A stretch of 64,000 bases of DNA. It comes from Anaerolineae bacterium. Lineage in GTDB: Bacteria > Chloroflexota > Anaerolineae > Aggregatilineales > Phototrophicaceae. Below, piece after piece: positions 50,328 through 60,287 of the stretch (within the stretch, counting starts at the first letter, position 1; each line of letters begins with the position of its first letter). Below the pieces are notes generated by a model that was not told where the DNA came from, did no database searches, and saw nothing but the letters and a program-made list of their open reading frames with translations. Both the position numbers and the translations under genes were made by a program. The stretch lies in assembly GCA_022820665.1 (NCBI GenBank), contig JAJEFB010000016.1, forward strand, positions 1-64,000, in the 5' to 3' direction.

Positions 50328-51308
50328 ATGCTAAAGTTTTTGCGGCGGCGCTTCGTTTTCTTCTTTTTTACTTACCTGATCAGTTCGCTGATGATCTTCT
50401 TTTTGCTGCGGGTCTTGCCGGGCGATCCGGCGCGGGTGATCGCCGGCGGGCGCGAAGCTACGGACCAGCAGGTCGAGCAGATCCGCAGCGAGTTGGGCTT
50501 GAACGCGCCGCTGCCGCAGCAATATGTCAACTGGCTGGGCAATTTTCTGGGCGGCGACTGGGGCAAGACGATCGCCTTCCGCGGCGCGGATAACCGCGAG
50601 CTGATCGTACAGCGCAGCGTCAATTCGGCGCGTCTGGCGCTGGTCGCCTTGCTGCTGTCGGTCCCGCTGTCGCTGGTCTTGGGCATCATCGCCGGGCTGC
50701 GCGAAAACAAATTGCCCGATGTCATCATCTCCCTGCTGACGCTCTCGGTGGTCAGCTTGCCGGAATTCGTGACCGGGCTGTTTCTGATCAATATTGTGGC
50801 GCTGGGCTGGGTTCGCGGTCCCTTGGCGGAGGCTTTAGGTTGGTGGTTCCCGTCGAGCTCGGCGGTGCCGGCCAACGCCTCGTTCTACGAGATGTTGCCC
50901 GCGCTCTGGCTGCCGGCATTTGCGGCGACGCTGGTGCTGCTGGCTTACATTTCCCGCCTTACCCGCGCCGGCGTGATTGAGGAATTGAAGCGGGATTACG
51001 TGCGCACAGCGGCTTTGAAAGGCATCCCCTATCGCAGCGTCATCGTTCGGCACGTATTGCGCAATGCCTTGCTGCCGACGGTCACGGTCATCGCCATCAG
51101 CATCACCTGGCTGATTAGCGGCTTGGTGGTGATCGAATATGTCTTCGGTTTTCCGGGCTTGGGCAGTTTGTTGATCGCCGCCATTGAACGGCGCGATTTG
51201 CTGCTGGTGCAGTCGATCGTGATGGTCAGCGTGACCGTCATTCTTTTCACGAATCTCTTCGCCGACCTGGCTTACGCGGCGCTGAATCCGCGCATCAAGC
51301 TGGGTTGA
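50328..51308 (+). CDS. Dipeptide/oligopeptide-type ABC transporter permease (DppB-like)
   Basis: 326 residues from ATG 50328, four bases after the ATPase stop. N-terminal helix FVFFFFTYLISSLMIFFLLR followed by the family signature LPGDPARVIAGG. Typical DppB periplasmic segment GLNAPLPQQYVNWLGNFLGG with GDWGKTIAF, and the EAA-type loop RDYVRTAALKGIPYRSVIVR. About six helices. It forms the channel with DppC (47319). The gene order SBP, C, DF, B is unusual, since most operons start B, C. It converges with the MFS gene at 51343. Confidence 0.92.
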   Translation: MLKFLRRRFVFFFFTYLISSLMIFFLLRVLPGDPARVIAGGREATDQQVEQIRSELGLNAPLPQQYVNWLGNFLGGDWGKTIAFRGADNRELIVQRSVNSARLALVALLLSVPLSLVLGIIAGLRENKLPDVIISLLTLSVVSLPEFVTGLFLINIVALGWVRGPLAEALGWWFPSSSAVPANASFYEMLPALWLPAFAATLVLLAYISRLTRAGVIEELKRDYVRTAALKGIPYRSVIVRHVLRNALLPTVTVIAISITWLISGLVVIEYVFGFPGLGSLLIAAIERRDLLLVQSIVMVSVTVILFTNLFADLAYAALNPRIKLG

Positions 51309-51342
51309 ACAGGGATCTCACCACACGCTGTCATCGCGGCGC

Positions 51343-52572
51343 TCAAGCGGCCGCCGCCGTCCCTTCCTCTTCCGCGCCGCGTTTGATCCAGATCAAGACC
51401 GATGCCATCAGCAAGAGCGCGCCCCAAAGCCCAAATACAGCGGTCCATCCGCTCCACTCGACGAGCCCGCCGACGGTGAAACCAGCCATGCCGCCGAAGA
51501 AGTTCGACATCATGTTGATGCTGCCAGTGATTGACGCGGCGCGGCCCGGCGGCGCCAGCAGCAAAGGCACCGCGCTCACCACCAAGCCGAAGGCGCCGTT
51601 GAGCATGATCATGCCCAGGCAGATGATCAATAGCGCGAAGAGCCCCGTCGTCGCCGTCAGGGAGAGCATGGCGAAGCCCGCCGCCGTGAGCATCGCTGCC
51701 GCTGTCACAAAGACTTGATTGCTGCGGACGACGCGCAGCCGCGCCAGGAACAAACCCAGGATCGCGATCACTTGCATGGCGGCCGCGACCGAGCCAGTCG
51801 CGTTTTCGGGGACAATCCGGCTATCCAGGATGTAAGTTGGCAGCCATATCGTCATGCCGTTGAAGACGAAGCCCGCCAGGGCAGTAGCCAGCAGTACCGC
51901 CGCGATTTGGCGCAGTTCGGCGCGGATCTGCGAGGGGTTCAAGCCCTGTGGCGCCGCTTTGGGCGCGTCAATGCCGGCTCGCCACCAGAAAGCCAGCACC
52001 GCCAGCGTCAGTAGCCCGGGCAGCCAAAAGGCGACCTGCCAGTTTGCGCCCGTCGCGACTGCCCCGACCAGGGTCCAGGTGATGGCTGTGCCAATGACAT
52101 AGCTGAAGGGCATGAGGGTCGAGATGACTTTGATCTGTCCGCGATCCAGCCGCTCAGCCAGGATGCGAAACATGGGCGCCCAACCGGCCGACTGTCCGAT
52201 GCCGTTGACGCCCCACAGGACAAGCATCAAGAGCAAGGAAGTTTGAAAGGCGAAGGCGATATTGACCAGCGCGATGATCAGCAAGCCGGCGCAGACCATC
52301 CGGAAGGGACTGAGGTGGCTGCCGATTTCGCCGCTGATGAAATGGCAAATGCCGTAGACCCAGAAGAAGACGGTGCCCAGCGCGCCCACCTCGGCGCGGC
52401 TGGCGTCCAGCGCGACTGCCAGTGCCGGCAAGACCACGCTGAAGTTGACTCTGCCCAGGTAGAACAGGGCATAGGTGATCCAGATGACGCCGACGATCCG
52501 TTTATGCGGCGGCGGCGTGGGAGCATTCACCGGAATGTTCACCGGGTATGCCTTGCTGCCCTTGCTGGTCAA
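51343..52572 (-). CDS. MFS transporter, paralogue of 31879-33072
   Basis: 409 residues, about 12 helices. Shares GRVNFSVVLPALAVALDASR, FFWVYGICHFISGEIGSHLS, GVNGIGQSAGWAPMFRILAE and TLMPFSYVIGTAITWTLVGA with the carrier at 31879, so the two are recent paralogues of the GlpT-like/anion-symporter type. Its start overlaps the ABC exporter gene stop by 4 bp (ATGA), placing a secondary carrier in the exporter operon. Substrate unknown. Confidence 0.83.
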   Translation of the reverse strand: MTSKGSKAYPVNIPVNAPTPPPHKRIVGVIWITYALFYLGRVNFSVVLPALAVALDASRAEVGALGTVFFWVYGICHFISGEIGSHLSPFRMVCAGLLIIALVNIAFAFQTSLLLMLVLWGVNGIGQSAGWAPMFRILAERLDRGQIKVISTLMPFSYVIGTAITWTLVGAVATGANWQVAFWLPGLLTLAVLAFWWRAGIDAPKAAPQGLNPSQIRAELRQIAAVLLATALAGFVFNGMTIWLPTYILDSRIVPENATGSVAAAMQVIAILGLFLARLRVVRSNQVFVTAAAMLTAAGFAMLSLTATTGLFALLIICLGMIMLNGAFGLVVSAVPLLLAPPGRAASITGSINMMSNFFGGMAGFTVGGLVEWSGWTAVFGLWGALLLMASVLIWIKRGAEEEGTAAAA

Positions 52573-54395
52573 TCTGCCAGATCGACGAACTGGCGCTCGT
52601 GCAGCTCGGCGTATAATCCGCCCTGAGCCAACAACTCGGCATGGCTGCCCATTTCGCAGACCCGGCCCTCGTCGACTACGCAGATGACATCGGCGTTTAC
52701 GATGGTGCTGAGGCGGTGCGCGATGACGATGGAGGTGCGCTTTGCCAGCAGTTTTTGCAGCGCGTCCTGGATCAGCGTCTCGGTGACCATGTCGACGCTC
52801 GATGTGGCTTCGTCCATGATCAGGATGCGCGGATCCGCCAGAATGGCTCGGGCGATGGAGATGAGTTGACGCTGGCCGACGGACAGGTTGGCGCCGTCTT
52901 CGAGGATTTCGGTTTCATAACCATCAGGAAGGTCGCGGACGAAGGCGTCGACATTGGCGGTTCTGCCGGCAGCGGCGAGTTCGGCCTCAGTGGCGTCGGG
53001 CTTTCCGAAGCGGATATTCTCGGCAATGGTGCCCGAGAAGATGAAGGGATCCTGCGAGACCAAGCCCATCTGCGAACGCATGGAACGCTGTTGGATCTGG
53101 CGGATATCGATGCCGTCGATCAAGAGCGCGCCTTCGCTGGCGTCATAGAAGCGGGCGATCAGATTGGCGATGGACGTTTTGCCGGCGCCGGTGGGTCCGA
53201 CCAGCGCGACCATCGTACCCGCTGGAAAGTCCAGGTTGATTTCGCGCAGAACCGGCAGGTTTTCGCGGTAGCCGAAGCTAAGATCTTGAAATTGAATGCG
53301 TCCCTTGATCGGCGGCATGACTGTCGCGTCATCGCGGTCGCGGATGGCGGGTTCCGTGTTGAGCAGGTTGATCACGCGTTCGCCGCCGGCCATAGCCGTC
53401 TGCATGGTGGCGTAAAGCTGGCTGAGTTCCTGAACTGGCAAGAAGAAGCGGTTGACATAGCCGAGGAAGGCGATGACCGTACCTAGCGTGAGCGCGCCCT
53501 GGGCTACGCTGATGCCGCCGAAGAGAAGCACGATGCCGGTCGCGACGATGCCGAGGAACTCAACGGTGGGCAAGAAGACGAAGGACAGCGACATGGCCTC
53601 GATATGCGCGTCGCGGTTGGCTTGATTGACCTCATCAAATTTGCTGGAGGTGCTGTCTTCGTTGGCGAAAGCTTGGATGACGCGAATGCCGCTGAGATTC
53701 TCCGCCAGATCGCCGATTAGATGAGCGTTGCGCGCGCGGGTTTTGCGGAAAGCCAGCTTGGCGCGCCGGGCGAAGATGGCTGTTGCCAGCACGATCAGCG
53801 GGATGATCGAAAAGGTGACCAGCGCCAGTTGCGCGTTGAGCGAGAGCATGACGATGACGATGCCCGCCAGCAACAAGCTGTCGCCTGTCAGGGTGATAAG
53901 CCCCTGCGAGAGCAATTGGTTGATGACGCCGACATCGCTGATGACGCGCGATATGGTGACGCCGACGATGTGATTGTCGTGGTAAGCCAGCGGCAATTTC
54001 TGCAAATGCCGGAAGAGCGCCGAGCGCAGGTCGGCCAGGACGCGCTGCCCTACCCAACTGAGCAGGAAGCGCTGGGCCGTAGATGATAGATAGAGACCGG
54101 TTGCCGCGAGCAGCATGAGCAGCGTAATATCGTCGAGCGAAGTGATATCGCCCTGGGCGATCGGTCCGTCGATGGCGACTTTGACCAGGTAAGGCGTGAT
54201 CAGGGTTAGCGCTGAGGCGACTAGCATAGCGACGAAGGCTGCCAGCATGTGCAATCCGTAAGGACGCAGGAAGACCAGCAAGTGCCAAAGCACGCGCAGA
54301 TTGAAGGAGCGGCCTTCGACCTTGTCCGCGTAGCCTTCCAAGGTGGAGCGCGGTCCGCTTCTGCCGACGCCGGTTGTGCCTATCGAGAAGCTCAT
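52569..54395 (-). CDS. ABC exporter half-transporter, catalytic-site subunit (second pair)
   Basis: About 608 residues from ATG 54395 (AAGGA six bases upstream); an alternative GTG at 54434 would overlap the previous gene by 4 bp. Six-helix membrane domain, then ATPase: Walker A GPTGAGKTSIAN, Walker B ILIMDEATSSVD with catalytic Glu, and H-loop IVIAHRLST. Signature is LSVGQ rather than LSGGQ. It complements the partner 54431-56218, which has the good signature but defective Walker B and H-loop. The architecture repeats the pair at 1166-4787. Likely a multidrug or lipid exporter. Confidence 0.9.
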   Translation of the reverse strand: MSFSIGTTGVGRSGPRSTLEGYADKVEGRSFNLRVLWHLLVFLRPYGLHMLAAFVAMLVASALTLITPYLVKVAIDGPIAQGDITSLDDITLLMLLAATGLYLSSTAQRFLLSWVGQRVLADLRSALFRHLQKLPLAYHDNHIVGVTISRVISDVGVINQLLSQGLITLTGDSLLLAGIVIVMLSLNAQLALVTFSIIPLIVLATAIFARRAKLAFRKTRARNAHLIGDLAENLSGIRVIQAFANEDSTSSKFDEVNQANRDAHIEAMSLSFVFLPTVEFLGIVATGIVLLFGGISVAQGALTLGTVIAFLGYVNRFFLPVQELSQLYATMQTAMAGGERVINLLNTEPAIRDRDDATVMPPIKGRIQFQDLSFGYRENLPVLREINLDFPAGTMVALVGPTGAGKTSIANLIARFYDASEGALLIDGIDIRQIQQRSMRSQMGLVSQDPFIFSGTIAENIRFGKPDATEAELAAAGRTANVDAFVRDLPDGYETEILEDGANLSVGQRQLISIARAILADPRILIMDEATSSVDMVTETLIQDALQKLLAKRTSIVIAHRLSTIVNADVICVVDEGRVCEMGSHAELLAQGGLYAELHERQFVDLAD

Positions 54396-54430
54396 CTTAG
54401 TTCCTTGTCGGCTATTCGTCTTTGCCGCGC

Positions 54431-56218
54431 TCACTCGCGCAGGTTGCGATAATAGATCTCGGCATACAAACCTGATTTCTGTATTAACTCGTCGTGCCTG
54501 CCGGAAGCGGCCACGCGCCCGTCTTGCAATACCAGCACCTTGTCCGCCATGCGCACGGTGCTCAGGCGCTGCGCGATGATGAATGAAGTGCGCCCTTCCA
54601 TCAAGCGCTCCAGCGCGATCTGAATCAGACGTTCCGTTTCCGTATCGACGCTGGACGTGGCGTCGTCGAGGAGCAGAATGCGCGGGTCCTTGAGCAAAGC
54701 GCGGGCGATGGCGATGCGCTGTTTCTGCCCGCCGGACAGGGTCAGGCCGCGCTCGCCGACTTCCGTATCGTAGCCCTCGGGCATTTCCAGGATGAAGTCA
54801 TGCGCCTGCGCCGCTTTTGCCGCCTCAATGACCTCGGCATCGGATACATCGTCCAGCCCGAAGGCGATATTATCGCGGACGCTGGCCGCGAAGAGCACGG
54901 TCTCTTGCAGCACAATGCCGATTTGATCGCGCAGCGACTTGACGGTCACGTCGCGCACGTCGTAGCCGTCAACGCGGACGCGGCCGCCGCTCACGTCATA
55001 AAAGCGCGGGATCAGATTGATGATGGTCGATTTGCCGGAACCGGTCGCGCCCAGCAGAGCGATCACCTGGCCGACCTCGGCTTCAAGATTGAGCTTGTCC
55101 AGCACCTGGCGCTGGTTGAAATAAGAAAAGGACACGTTTTCGAAGCGTACCCGCCCTGCGATCGGCGGCAGCGCGACGGCGTCCGGCGCGTCCGTCACCT
55201 CGGATTGGGCGTCGAGAATGCTAAAGATCCGTTCGCCGGCGGCTGATGCCATAGCCAGCGCCGGGATAATCACGCCCAGGCGGCGAACCGGCGCAATCAG
55301 TTGCCCGAGATAAGTAGTGAAAGCCACGAGTTCGCCCAAAGTGAGTTCATTTTCGATCACCAGCCGTCCTCCAAGCCAGATGATGATCACCGTGCTCAAG
55401 CTGGCGACGAAGTCCAGCAGCGGGATATGCTGCGCGCTGACGATGACCTGCTTTCGCGCCAGCGCGAACCATTTGCTGTTTTGTCGATCAAATCGCTCGA
55501 TTTCGGCATCCTCTTGCGCGAAGGCTTTGACGATTTTGGCGCCGCGCAGGTTTTGCTCCAGCACCGTGGTCATCTCCGCCAATTGGTGCTGCAGATCCAG
55601 CGAGAGCGGTCGATAGATGCGTCCGAAGCGATAGGCGATGTAAAAGAGCAGGGGAATCGAAAGCATGGACAAGATCGCCAGCTGCGCGTTCATCAGCAGC
55701 AAGGCGACGAAGGTGAAGACCATCAAGCCAGTGTGTTGGAAGAGGCGCACAAAGGCGCGGCCCGTCAAAAAGCGGATCCGCTCGACATCGGAAATGGATC
55801 GCGCGAGCAATTGCCCGGTCTGCGCTTGATCGTGATAGGAAAATGACAGCGAACTGAGTTTGTCGTAGATGGCGTTGCGGATGTCGTAAGCGACGCCTTG
55901 GGAGACCATTTCTGTCCCGCGCCCCAGGAAGAAATCGACAAAGCCCTTGATGACCGTCAGCCCGAGCAATCCCAGCAGGGACCAGGCGAGAATGCTCATA
56001 TCCCCCTGAATGATGCCGGCATCGACGATCCAACGGATCGTCTGTGGAATCAAAATGCTGAAAATATTGACGACGATCGCCAGAACATAAACGCCGGCGG
56101 CAATATTGCGGTACTTCTTGAGGAACTTAAAACTGCGCCAGAGGGAGCTTTGCTCTGATTCGCCCGCTTTAGGGGCATAATAAGAAGAAGACTGTGCTTT
56201 TTTCGCTCGCTGCGCCAT
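54431..56218 (-). CDS. ABC exporter half-transporter, degenerate-site subunit (second pair)
   Basis: 595 residues. Basic N-terminal tail, six-helix membrane domain with LSFSYHDQAQTGQLLARSIS (coupling region), then ATPase with Walker A GATGSGKSTIIN and signature LSGGQKQRIAIARAL. Walker B reads LLLDDATSSVD (Glu replaced by Asp) and the H-loop is IIAQRLS (His to Gln). This is the degenerate subunit of a heterodimeric exporter. It is upstream of its partner in an operon that also contains an MFS carrier and follows the GH127 gene by 130 bp on the same strand. Confidence 0.92.
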   Translation of the reverse strand: MAQRAKKAQSSSYYAPKAGESEQSSLWRSFKFLKKYRNIAAGVYVLAIVVNIFSILIPQTIRWIVDAGIIQGDMSILAWSLLGLLGLTVIKGFVDFFLGRGTEMVSQGVAYDIRNAIYDKLSSLSFSYHDQAQTGQLLARSISDVERIRFLTGRAFVRLFQHTGLMVFTFVALLLMNAQLAILSMLSIPLLFYIAYRFGRIYRPLSLDLQHQLAEMTTVLEQNLRGAKIVKAFAQEDAEIERFDRQNSKWFALARKQVIVSAQHIPLLDFVASLSTVIIIWLGGRLVIENELTLGELVAFTTYLGQLIAPVRRLGVIIPALAMASAAGERIFSILDAQSEVTDAPDAVALPPIAGRVRFENVSFSYFNQRQVLDKLNLEAEVGQVIALLGATGSGKSTIINLIPRFYDVSGGRVRVDGYDVRDVTVKSLRDQIGIVLQETVLFAASVRDNIAFGLDDVSDAEVIEAAKAAQAHDFILEMPEGYDTEVGERGLTLSGGQKQRIAIARALLKDPRILLLDDATSSVDTETERLIQIALERLMEGRTSFIIAQRLSTVRMADKVLVLQDGRVAASGRHDELIQKSGLYAEIYYRNLRE

Positions 56219-56348
56219 AAAAGCCGGAATCGGGTGATATGAGTAAGCGCGCTGACCTGATCAACGAGGATACGCGACCTTACCTTACTGACTTTAGAGC
56301 CGGCATTAAACCCTCAATTGCAGAATTGGCTTGGGGCGCCGCGCCGCG

Positions 56349-58280
56349 TCAGGTGCTTCTTGGCAGCCAGACCGTCATTTCTGTGATGCCGCGGTTGTTC
56401 CAGGCATAATAGGGAATCAGCGTGACATCGAGATCTTCTTCGTGTTCGTTCCCGGCGTCAAAGTAAAGCGCTTCCGATTGATCCCCCTCGAGGACGCGCC
56501 GCGTCCTGCCCTTGAGTACGGTCACGCCGCCCAGGAGATCGTTTTCGCGGCGCGCTTCCAATTGCATATCCCTCGGCGCATGGACTTCCAGGATGGAAAC
56601 ATCATCGGGCAGGTCGACGCCCTCGAGGCAATAAACCAGCGGACCGCGCATGACAGCAACGTGATTGCGGATTTCTTCGGCTTTGGGCTGCGCTTTGACC
56701 AGCCGCGGTCTCATCGGCAGGCGCAGCTCGACCACATCGTCCGCTTGCCAGGTCCGCCGCAGATTCGCGTAAGTCCCCGGGTTCAGCGGCAGGTCGCTCG
56801 TTTCGCCGTTGACGCGCAAGGACGCAGCATCAGCCCAGCCGGGGATGCGCAGCATCAGCGACGCTTCGTTCGCCGGCGCTTCGTCGATACTGATGCGGAT
56901 TGTGTCATCCCAGGGGTAGTCCGTCTGCTGCGTCAGCGCGATGGACGAGCCGTCGGGCAGCGCGGTATTCACCGAATTGCTGCCGTAAAGATGTATCCAC
57001 AAACCCTCGTCCGACGCGCTGTAGAACCAGTTATGCAGCAAGGCGATAGTGCGCGCGGTATTGGTCGGGCAGCAATAACAGCGCGAGATATACCAGCGTT
57101 CGTAGGCGTCCTGGCTGAGCAGAGGATGATCCGCGCCGTACCAGCGCAGCGGATTGGTATAACAAAAGGTGATGCCATCCAGGCTCATGGAGGATAGCAT
57201 GCTGTTATACAGCACAAGCTCGACGATGTCTGTATATTTGGCGTCGCCGGACAAGTTCAGCAGGCGCCAATTCCACATGGCATTGGCGATATTGGCGCAG
57301 GTTTCGTTGTAGGCGGTGGCGTTAGGCAGCGAATACTCATAGCCGAAAGCTTCGTGCACATCGGTGGCGCTGCCGCCGAACTCGGGCCGCTCGGAAGCGC
57401 CATGATGCTGCGCCGATGTGCCGCCGGTGATGTACATCTTGCTGTGGATGGCGTTGTCCCAGATGCGTAGCAAGCCCGCCAGCAGTTCCTCATCGCCGGT
57501 CTCCGCCACGACATCGGTCGCGCCGCAGTAGAGATAACCGGCGGTGACAGCATGGCCAACCGCCCGCGTCTCCTCGCGCAAGGGAACCATCGCCTGATTT
57601 TGGTCGCCGCCGCCGGGTTGCGAGCCGCGCATATCCACGAAGCAAGCAGCCAGCTCGAGATAGCGGGCGTCGCCGGTGACGCGATAGAGATCGATCGCGC
57701 CCATGGTATTGGAAGGATTGAAGCCGAAATGCGCCAACTCCGGCGGACGCGGCATGAAAAGATCGTAAAGATAATCGGCCTGTTTGATGGCGATTTGGAG
57801 GAAGTTGTCTTTGCCCGTGATGCGATGATGGACCGAGGCGGCCGTCAGCAAGTGTCCCATATTATAGAGTTCATGATCGCGGTGATTGGTCCAGTATTCC
57901 TTGTCATCGCTCAGCTGCATCGCCGTGCTGATATAGCCGTCGTCTTCCTGCGCTTGGGCGATGACATCAATGAGTTCGTCCAATTCGTCGATGATGGCTT
58001 CGTCCCTGGTAGCGCCGTACATGTGGCACATCGCCTCCATCCACTTGTAGCAATCGCCATCGCTCCACATCGTGCCTTTGCGTTCGCCTTCCCGCAAGCC
58101 GGCGGCGATATGGAAGTTGCTGAAGACAGCGCCGTTATCCGGCTCGTCAAGAGCTTTGCGCATGCTCGGCAGCACGGTATCGCGGCAGAGCTGATGAAGA
58201 TTGCCCCAAAAGCCGTCTTTCCAGCTGACAGCATCGTGCGACAGCGCTTCCAGTTTCTGATATGGTGGTTTGTGTCCCAT
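56349..58280 (-). CDS. Beta-L-arabinofuranosidase, glycoside hydrolase family 127
   Basis: 643 residues from ATG 58280; an in-frame TTG two codons upstream is closer to AAGGA. GH127 (HypBA1-like) fold: an (alpha/alpha)6 barrel followed by beta domains. The metal and nucleophile set is visible: Glu326 and Cys328 in YNETCANI, Cys403 and Cys404 in CYCCPTN, corresponding to the zinc-bound Cys-nucleophile site. DGYISTAMQLSDDKEYW and YITGGTSAQHHGASE also fit. The family removes beta-L-arabinofuranose from hydroxyproline-linked arabinosides and related glycans. No signal peptide, so it is cytoplasmic and acts on imported oligosaccharides. It follows the CUT1 permease genes by 51 bp. Confidence 0.9.
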   Translation of the reverse strand: MGHKPPYQKLEALSHDAVSWKDGFWGNLHQLCRDTVLPSMRKALDEPDNGAVFSNFHIAAGLREGERKGTMWSDGDCYKWMEAMCHMYGATRDEAIIDELDELIDVIAQAQEDDGYISTAMQLSDDKEYWTNHRDHELYNMGHLLTAASVHHRITGKDNFLQIAIKQADYLYDLFMPRPPELAHFGFNPSNTMGAIDLYRVTGDARYLELAACFVDMRGSQPGGGDQNQAMVPLREETRAVGHAVTAGYLYCGATDVVAETGDEELLAGLLRIWDNAIHSKMYITGGTSAQHHGASERPEFGGSATDVHEAFGYEYSLPNATAYNETCANIANAMWNWRLLNLSGDAKYTDIVELVLYNSMLSSMSLDGITFCYTNPLRWYGADHPLLSQDAYERWYISRCYCCPTNTARTIALLHNWFYSASDEGLWIHLYGSNSVNTALPDGSSIALTQQTDYPWDDTIRISIDEAPANEASLMLRIPGWADAASLRVNGETSDLPLNPGTYANLRRTWQADDVVELRLPMRPRLVKAQPKAEEIRNHVAVMRGPLVYCLEGVDLPDDVSILEVHAPRDMQLEARRENDLLGGVTVLKGRTRRVLEGDQSEALYFDAGNEHEEDLDVTLIPYYAWNNRGITEMTVWLPRST

Positions 58281-58331
58281 AAACAATGCTTGTCCTTTGC
58301 ATCTAAAGATCGGATTTGTAGGTTCTTGAGA

Positions 58332-59180
58332 TTATTTGTAGCCGGTGAAAACAACGCCCTGGATGAAATATTTCTGCGCGAAGAAAAAGACGATAATCAA
58401 GGGCAGCATCACCACCAGCGAAACCGCCATCAAGGAATTCCATTCGGTGCCATACGTACCCTGGAAGAAGCGCAAGCCCAAGGCGAGCGTATATTTATCC
58501 TGGTCGAGCAGGAAGATGAGCGGGCGGAAAAAGTCGTTCCAATGAAACTGGAAAGAAAAAATCGCCACCGCGCCCAACACTGGCTTGGACATGGGCATGG
58601 TGATGCGCCAGAAGACGCCGAAGCGCGAGCAGCCGTCGATCACCGCCGCCTGATCCAATTCGCGCGAATGTGTCAAAAAGTACTGCCGCAAGAGGAATAT
58701 GTAAAAAGGATTGCCGAACCAGGAAGGCAGAATCAGGGGCCAGAATGTGTCGATCATGCCCAGGTGTCTGAAGACGATAAATTCGGGAATCAGCGTGACC
58801 TGCCGCGGCAGCATCATGGTCGCGAGGACAACGATGAAGAGCGCGTTGCGCCCGCGCCAGCGCAAACGCGAAAAGGCGTAAGCGACAACGGAGGATACGA
58901 TTAGCTCGCCGAGCAGGCAAAGGACGACGATGAACATCGTGTTGGCGAAGTAGAGATCGAAGGGCAGCTGCGTCAAGGCATCCGGATAATTCTGCCAGAC
59001 AATCTCCCGCGGCCAAAACTCGGGCGGGAAACGAAAGACATGCGACAGCGGTTTCAAGGAGGTCGAGATCATCCATTGCAGCGGCAGCAGAATGACAATC
59101 GAGCCGATGGCAAGAATCGCATAGACGAAGATCTTGCTGATGATCTGCCGCGCGCTTAAGCCGACGCCCTTGCTGCTCAT
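58332..59180 (-). CDS. CUT1 sugar ABC transporter permease (MalG/UgpE-like)
   Basis: 282 residues, six helices. Typical features are ILLPLQWMISTSLKPLSHVF near the N-terminus, NTMFIVVLCLLGELIVSSVV, MMLPRQVTLIPEFIVFRHLG and the EAA loop ELDQAAVIDGCSRFGVFWRI followed by TMPMSKP. It forms the channel with the MalF-like protein, whose stop overlaps this start by one base. No ATPase gene is in the cluster; a shared MsmK-type ATPase encoded elsewhere is likely. Confidence 0.9.
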   Translation of the reverse strand: MSSKGVGLSARQIISKIFVYAILAIGSIVILLPLQWMISTSLKPLSHVFRFPPEFWPREIVWQNYPDALTQLPFDLYFANTMFIVVLCLLGELIVSSVVAYAFSRLRWRGRNALFIVVLATMMLPRQVTLIPEFIVFRHLGMIDTFWPLILPSWFGNPFYIFLLRQYFLTHSRELDQAAVIDGCSRFGVFWRITMPMSKPVLGAVAIFSFQFHWNDFFRPLIFLLDQDKYTLALGLRFFQGTYGTEWNSLMAVSLVVMLPLIIVFFFAQKYFIQGVVFTGYK

Positions 59181-60127
59181 CAGTTGTCCCCCTCCGATTC
59201 CGCTTCATAGTAAACCCAGAACTTGGCGGTCGCGAACAGGATGATCGTGAGCAGCAAGATCGCCAGGAAGAAGACCCAAGCCAGGGCAGAGGCGTAGCCC
59301 ATCTTGAAGTTTTGGAAGGCTTGGCGATAGAGGTAGAGCAAATAGAAGAGCGAGGCGTTGGCTGGTCCGCCATTCGTCATGATAAAGGTTTCGGTGAAGA
59401 TCTGCATGGTGAAGATAACGCCGGTGATAAGTTGGAAGAAGATAGTCGGGCTCAGCATCGGCAGCGTGATGCGGAATATGCGCTGCCACCAATTCGCGCC
59501 GTCAATTTCGGCTGCTTCATACAGGTCGGTGGGGATAGCCTGCAAGCCTGCCAGATAGATGATCATACCGCCGCCGACGCTCCAAAGTCGCATGATGACA
59601 AAAGCCGGCAGCACCCAAATCTTGCTGCCCAGCCAAGCCGGTCCTTCAATGCCGAAGATGCGCAGCGCCGTATTGAGCAAGCCGAAATCGCTGGAGAAGA
59701 TCCACTGCCAGAGGATCGCCACCGCCACGCCCGACAAAATCGCCGGCAAGTAATATATCGTGCGGAAAACGGCGAGACCACGAATATTCGTGTTGAGCAG
59801 CATCGCGATCACGAGACCGAATACGATATTCAACGGGATGGACGCCAAGGAGAAAATCACCGTGATCTTCAACGAGTGCATCGGCAGCGGGTCGCTGAAG
59901 AAGAGCTTGTGGTAATTGGCTAATCCCACATATTCCGGCGTCGAAATGATGTTCCACTTGTAGAAAGATAGCGCTAGCGAAGCGACCATCGGGAAGGCGG
60001 TCAGCAAGAGAAAGCCCGCTACCCAAGGCGAAATCATCGCCCAAGCCAGCAGGGTCTCGCCGCGCTTGTAGCTGATGCTAAGGTTGGCGAAGCCGCCTTG
60101 GTTCTTGACGAACTGCGCGAGGCTCAT
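59180..60127 (-). CDS. CUT1 sugar ABC transporter permease (MalF/UgpA-like)
   Basis: 315 residues, six helices. LLAWAMISPWVAGFLLLTAF, SLALSFYKWNIISTPEYVGL (the family's WxxF/YVGLxNY region), IYYLPAILSGVAVAILWQWI and the EAA loop DLYEAAEIDGANWWQRIFRI followed by TLPMLSP. It partners the MalG-like protein (58332) and receives sugar from the Tat binding protein (60288). A 160-bp repeat element now separates it from the binding-protein gene. Confidence 0.9.
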   Translation of the reverse strand: MSLAQFVKNQGGFANLSISYKRGETLLAWAMISPWVAGFLLLTAFPMVASLALSFYKWNIISTPEYVGLANYHKLFFSDPLPMHSLKITVIFSLASIPLNIVFGLVIAMLLNTNIRGLAVFRTIYYLPAILSGVAVAILWQWIFSSDFGLLNTALRIFGIEGPAWLGSKIWVLPAFVIMRLWSVGGGMIIYLAGLQAIPTDLYEAAEIDGANWWQRIFRITLPMLSPTIFFQLITGVIFTMQIFTETFIMTNGGPANASLFYLLYLYRQAFQNFKMGYASALAWVFFLAILLLTIILFATAKFWVYYEAESEGDN

Positions 60128-60287
60128 GGTGGGCTAACCCCTCATTCCCCAGCCCCTTCTCCCACAAGGGGAGAAGGGGCGCTAGTGCGCATGCTTGACC
60201 TCCGAAAAAAGTCCCTCACCTTTATGGGTCGTGTAGACAATGATTGCCGACACGGACCTTCGGGAGAGGTTTGGGGTGGTGGTCAAT
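60128..60287. mobile_element. Repeat element inserted between binding-protein and permease genes
   Basis: Bounded by GGGCTAACCCC on the left and ATTTAGCCC on the right (inverted GGGCTA/TAGCCC). Contains the palindrome CCCCTTCTCCCACAAGGGG (within about 60150-60178) and the CGTGTAGACAATGATTGCCG motif. Same family as 27332-27531 and 40739-40846. A clear target duplication was not seen here. Confidence 0.55.
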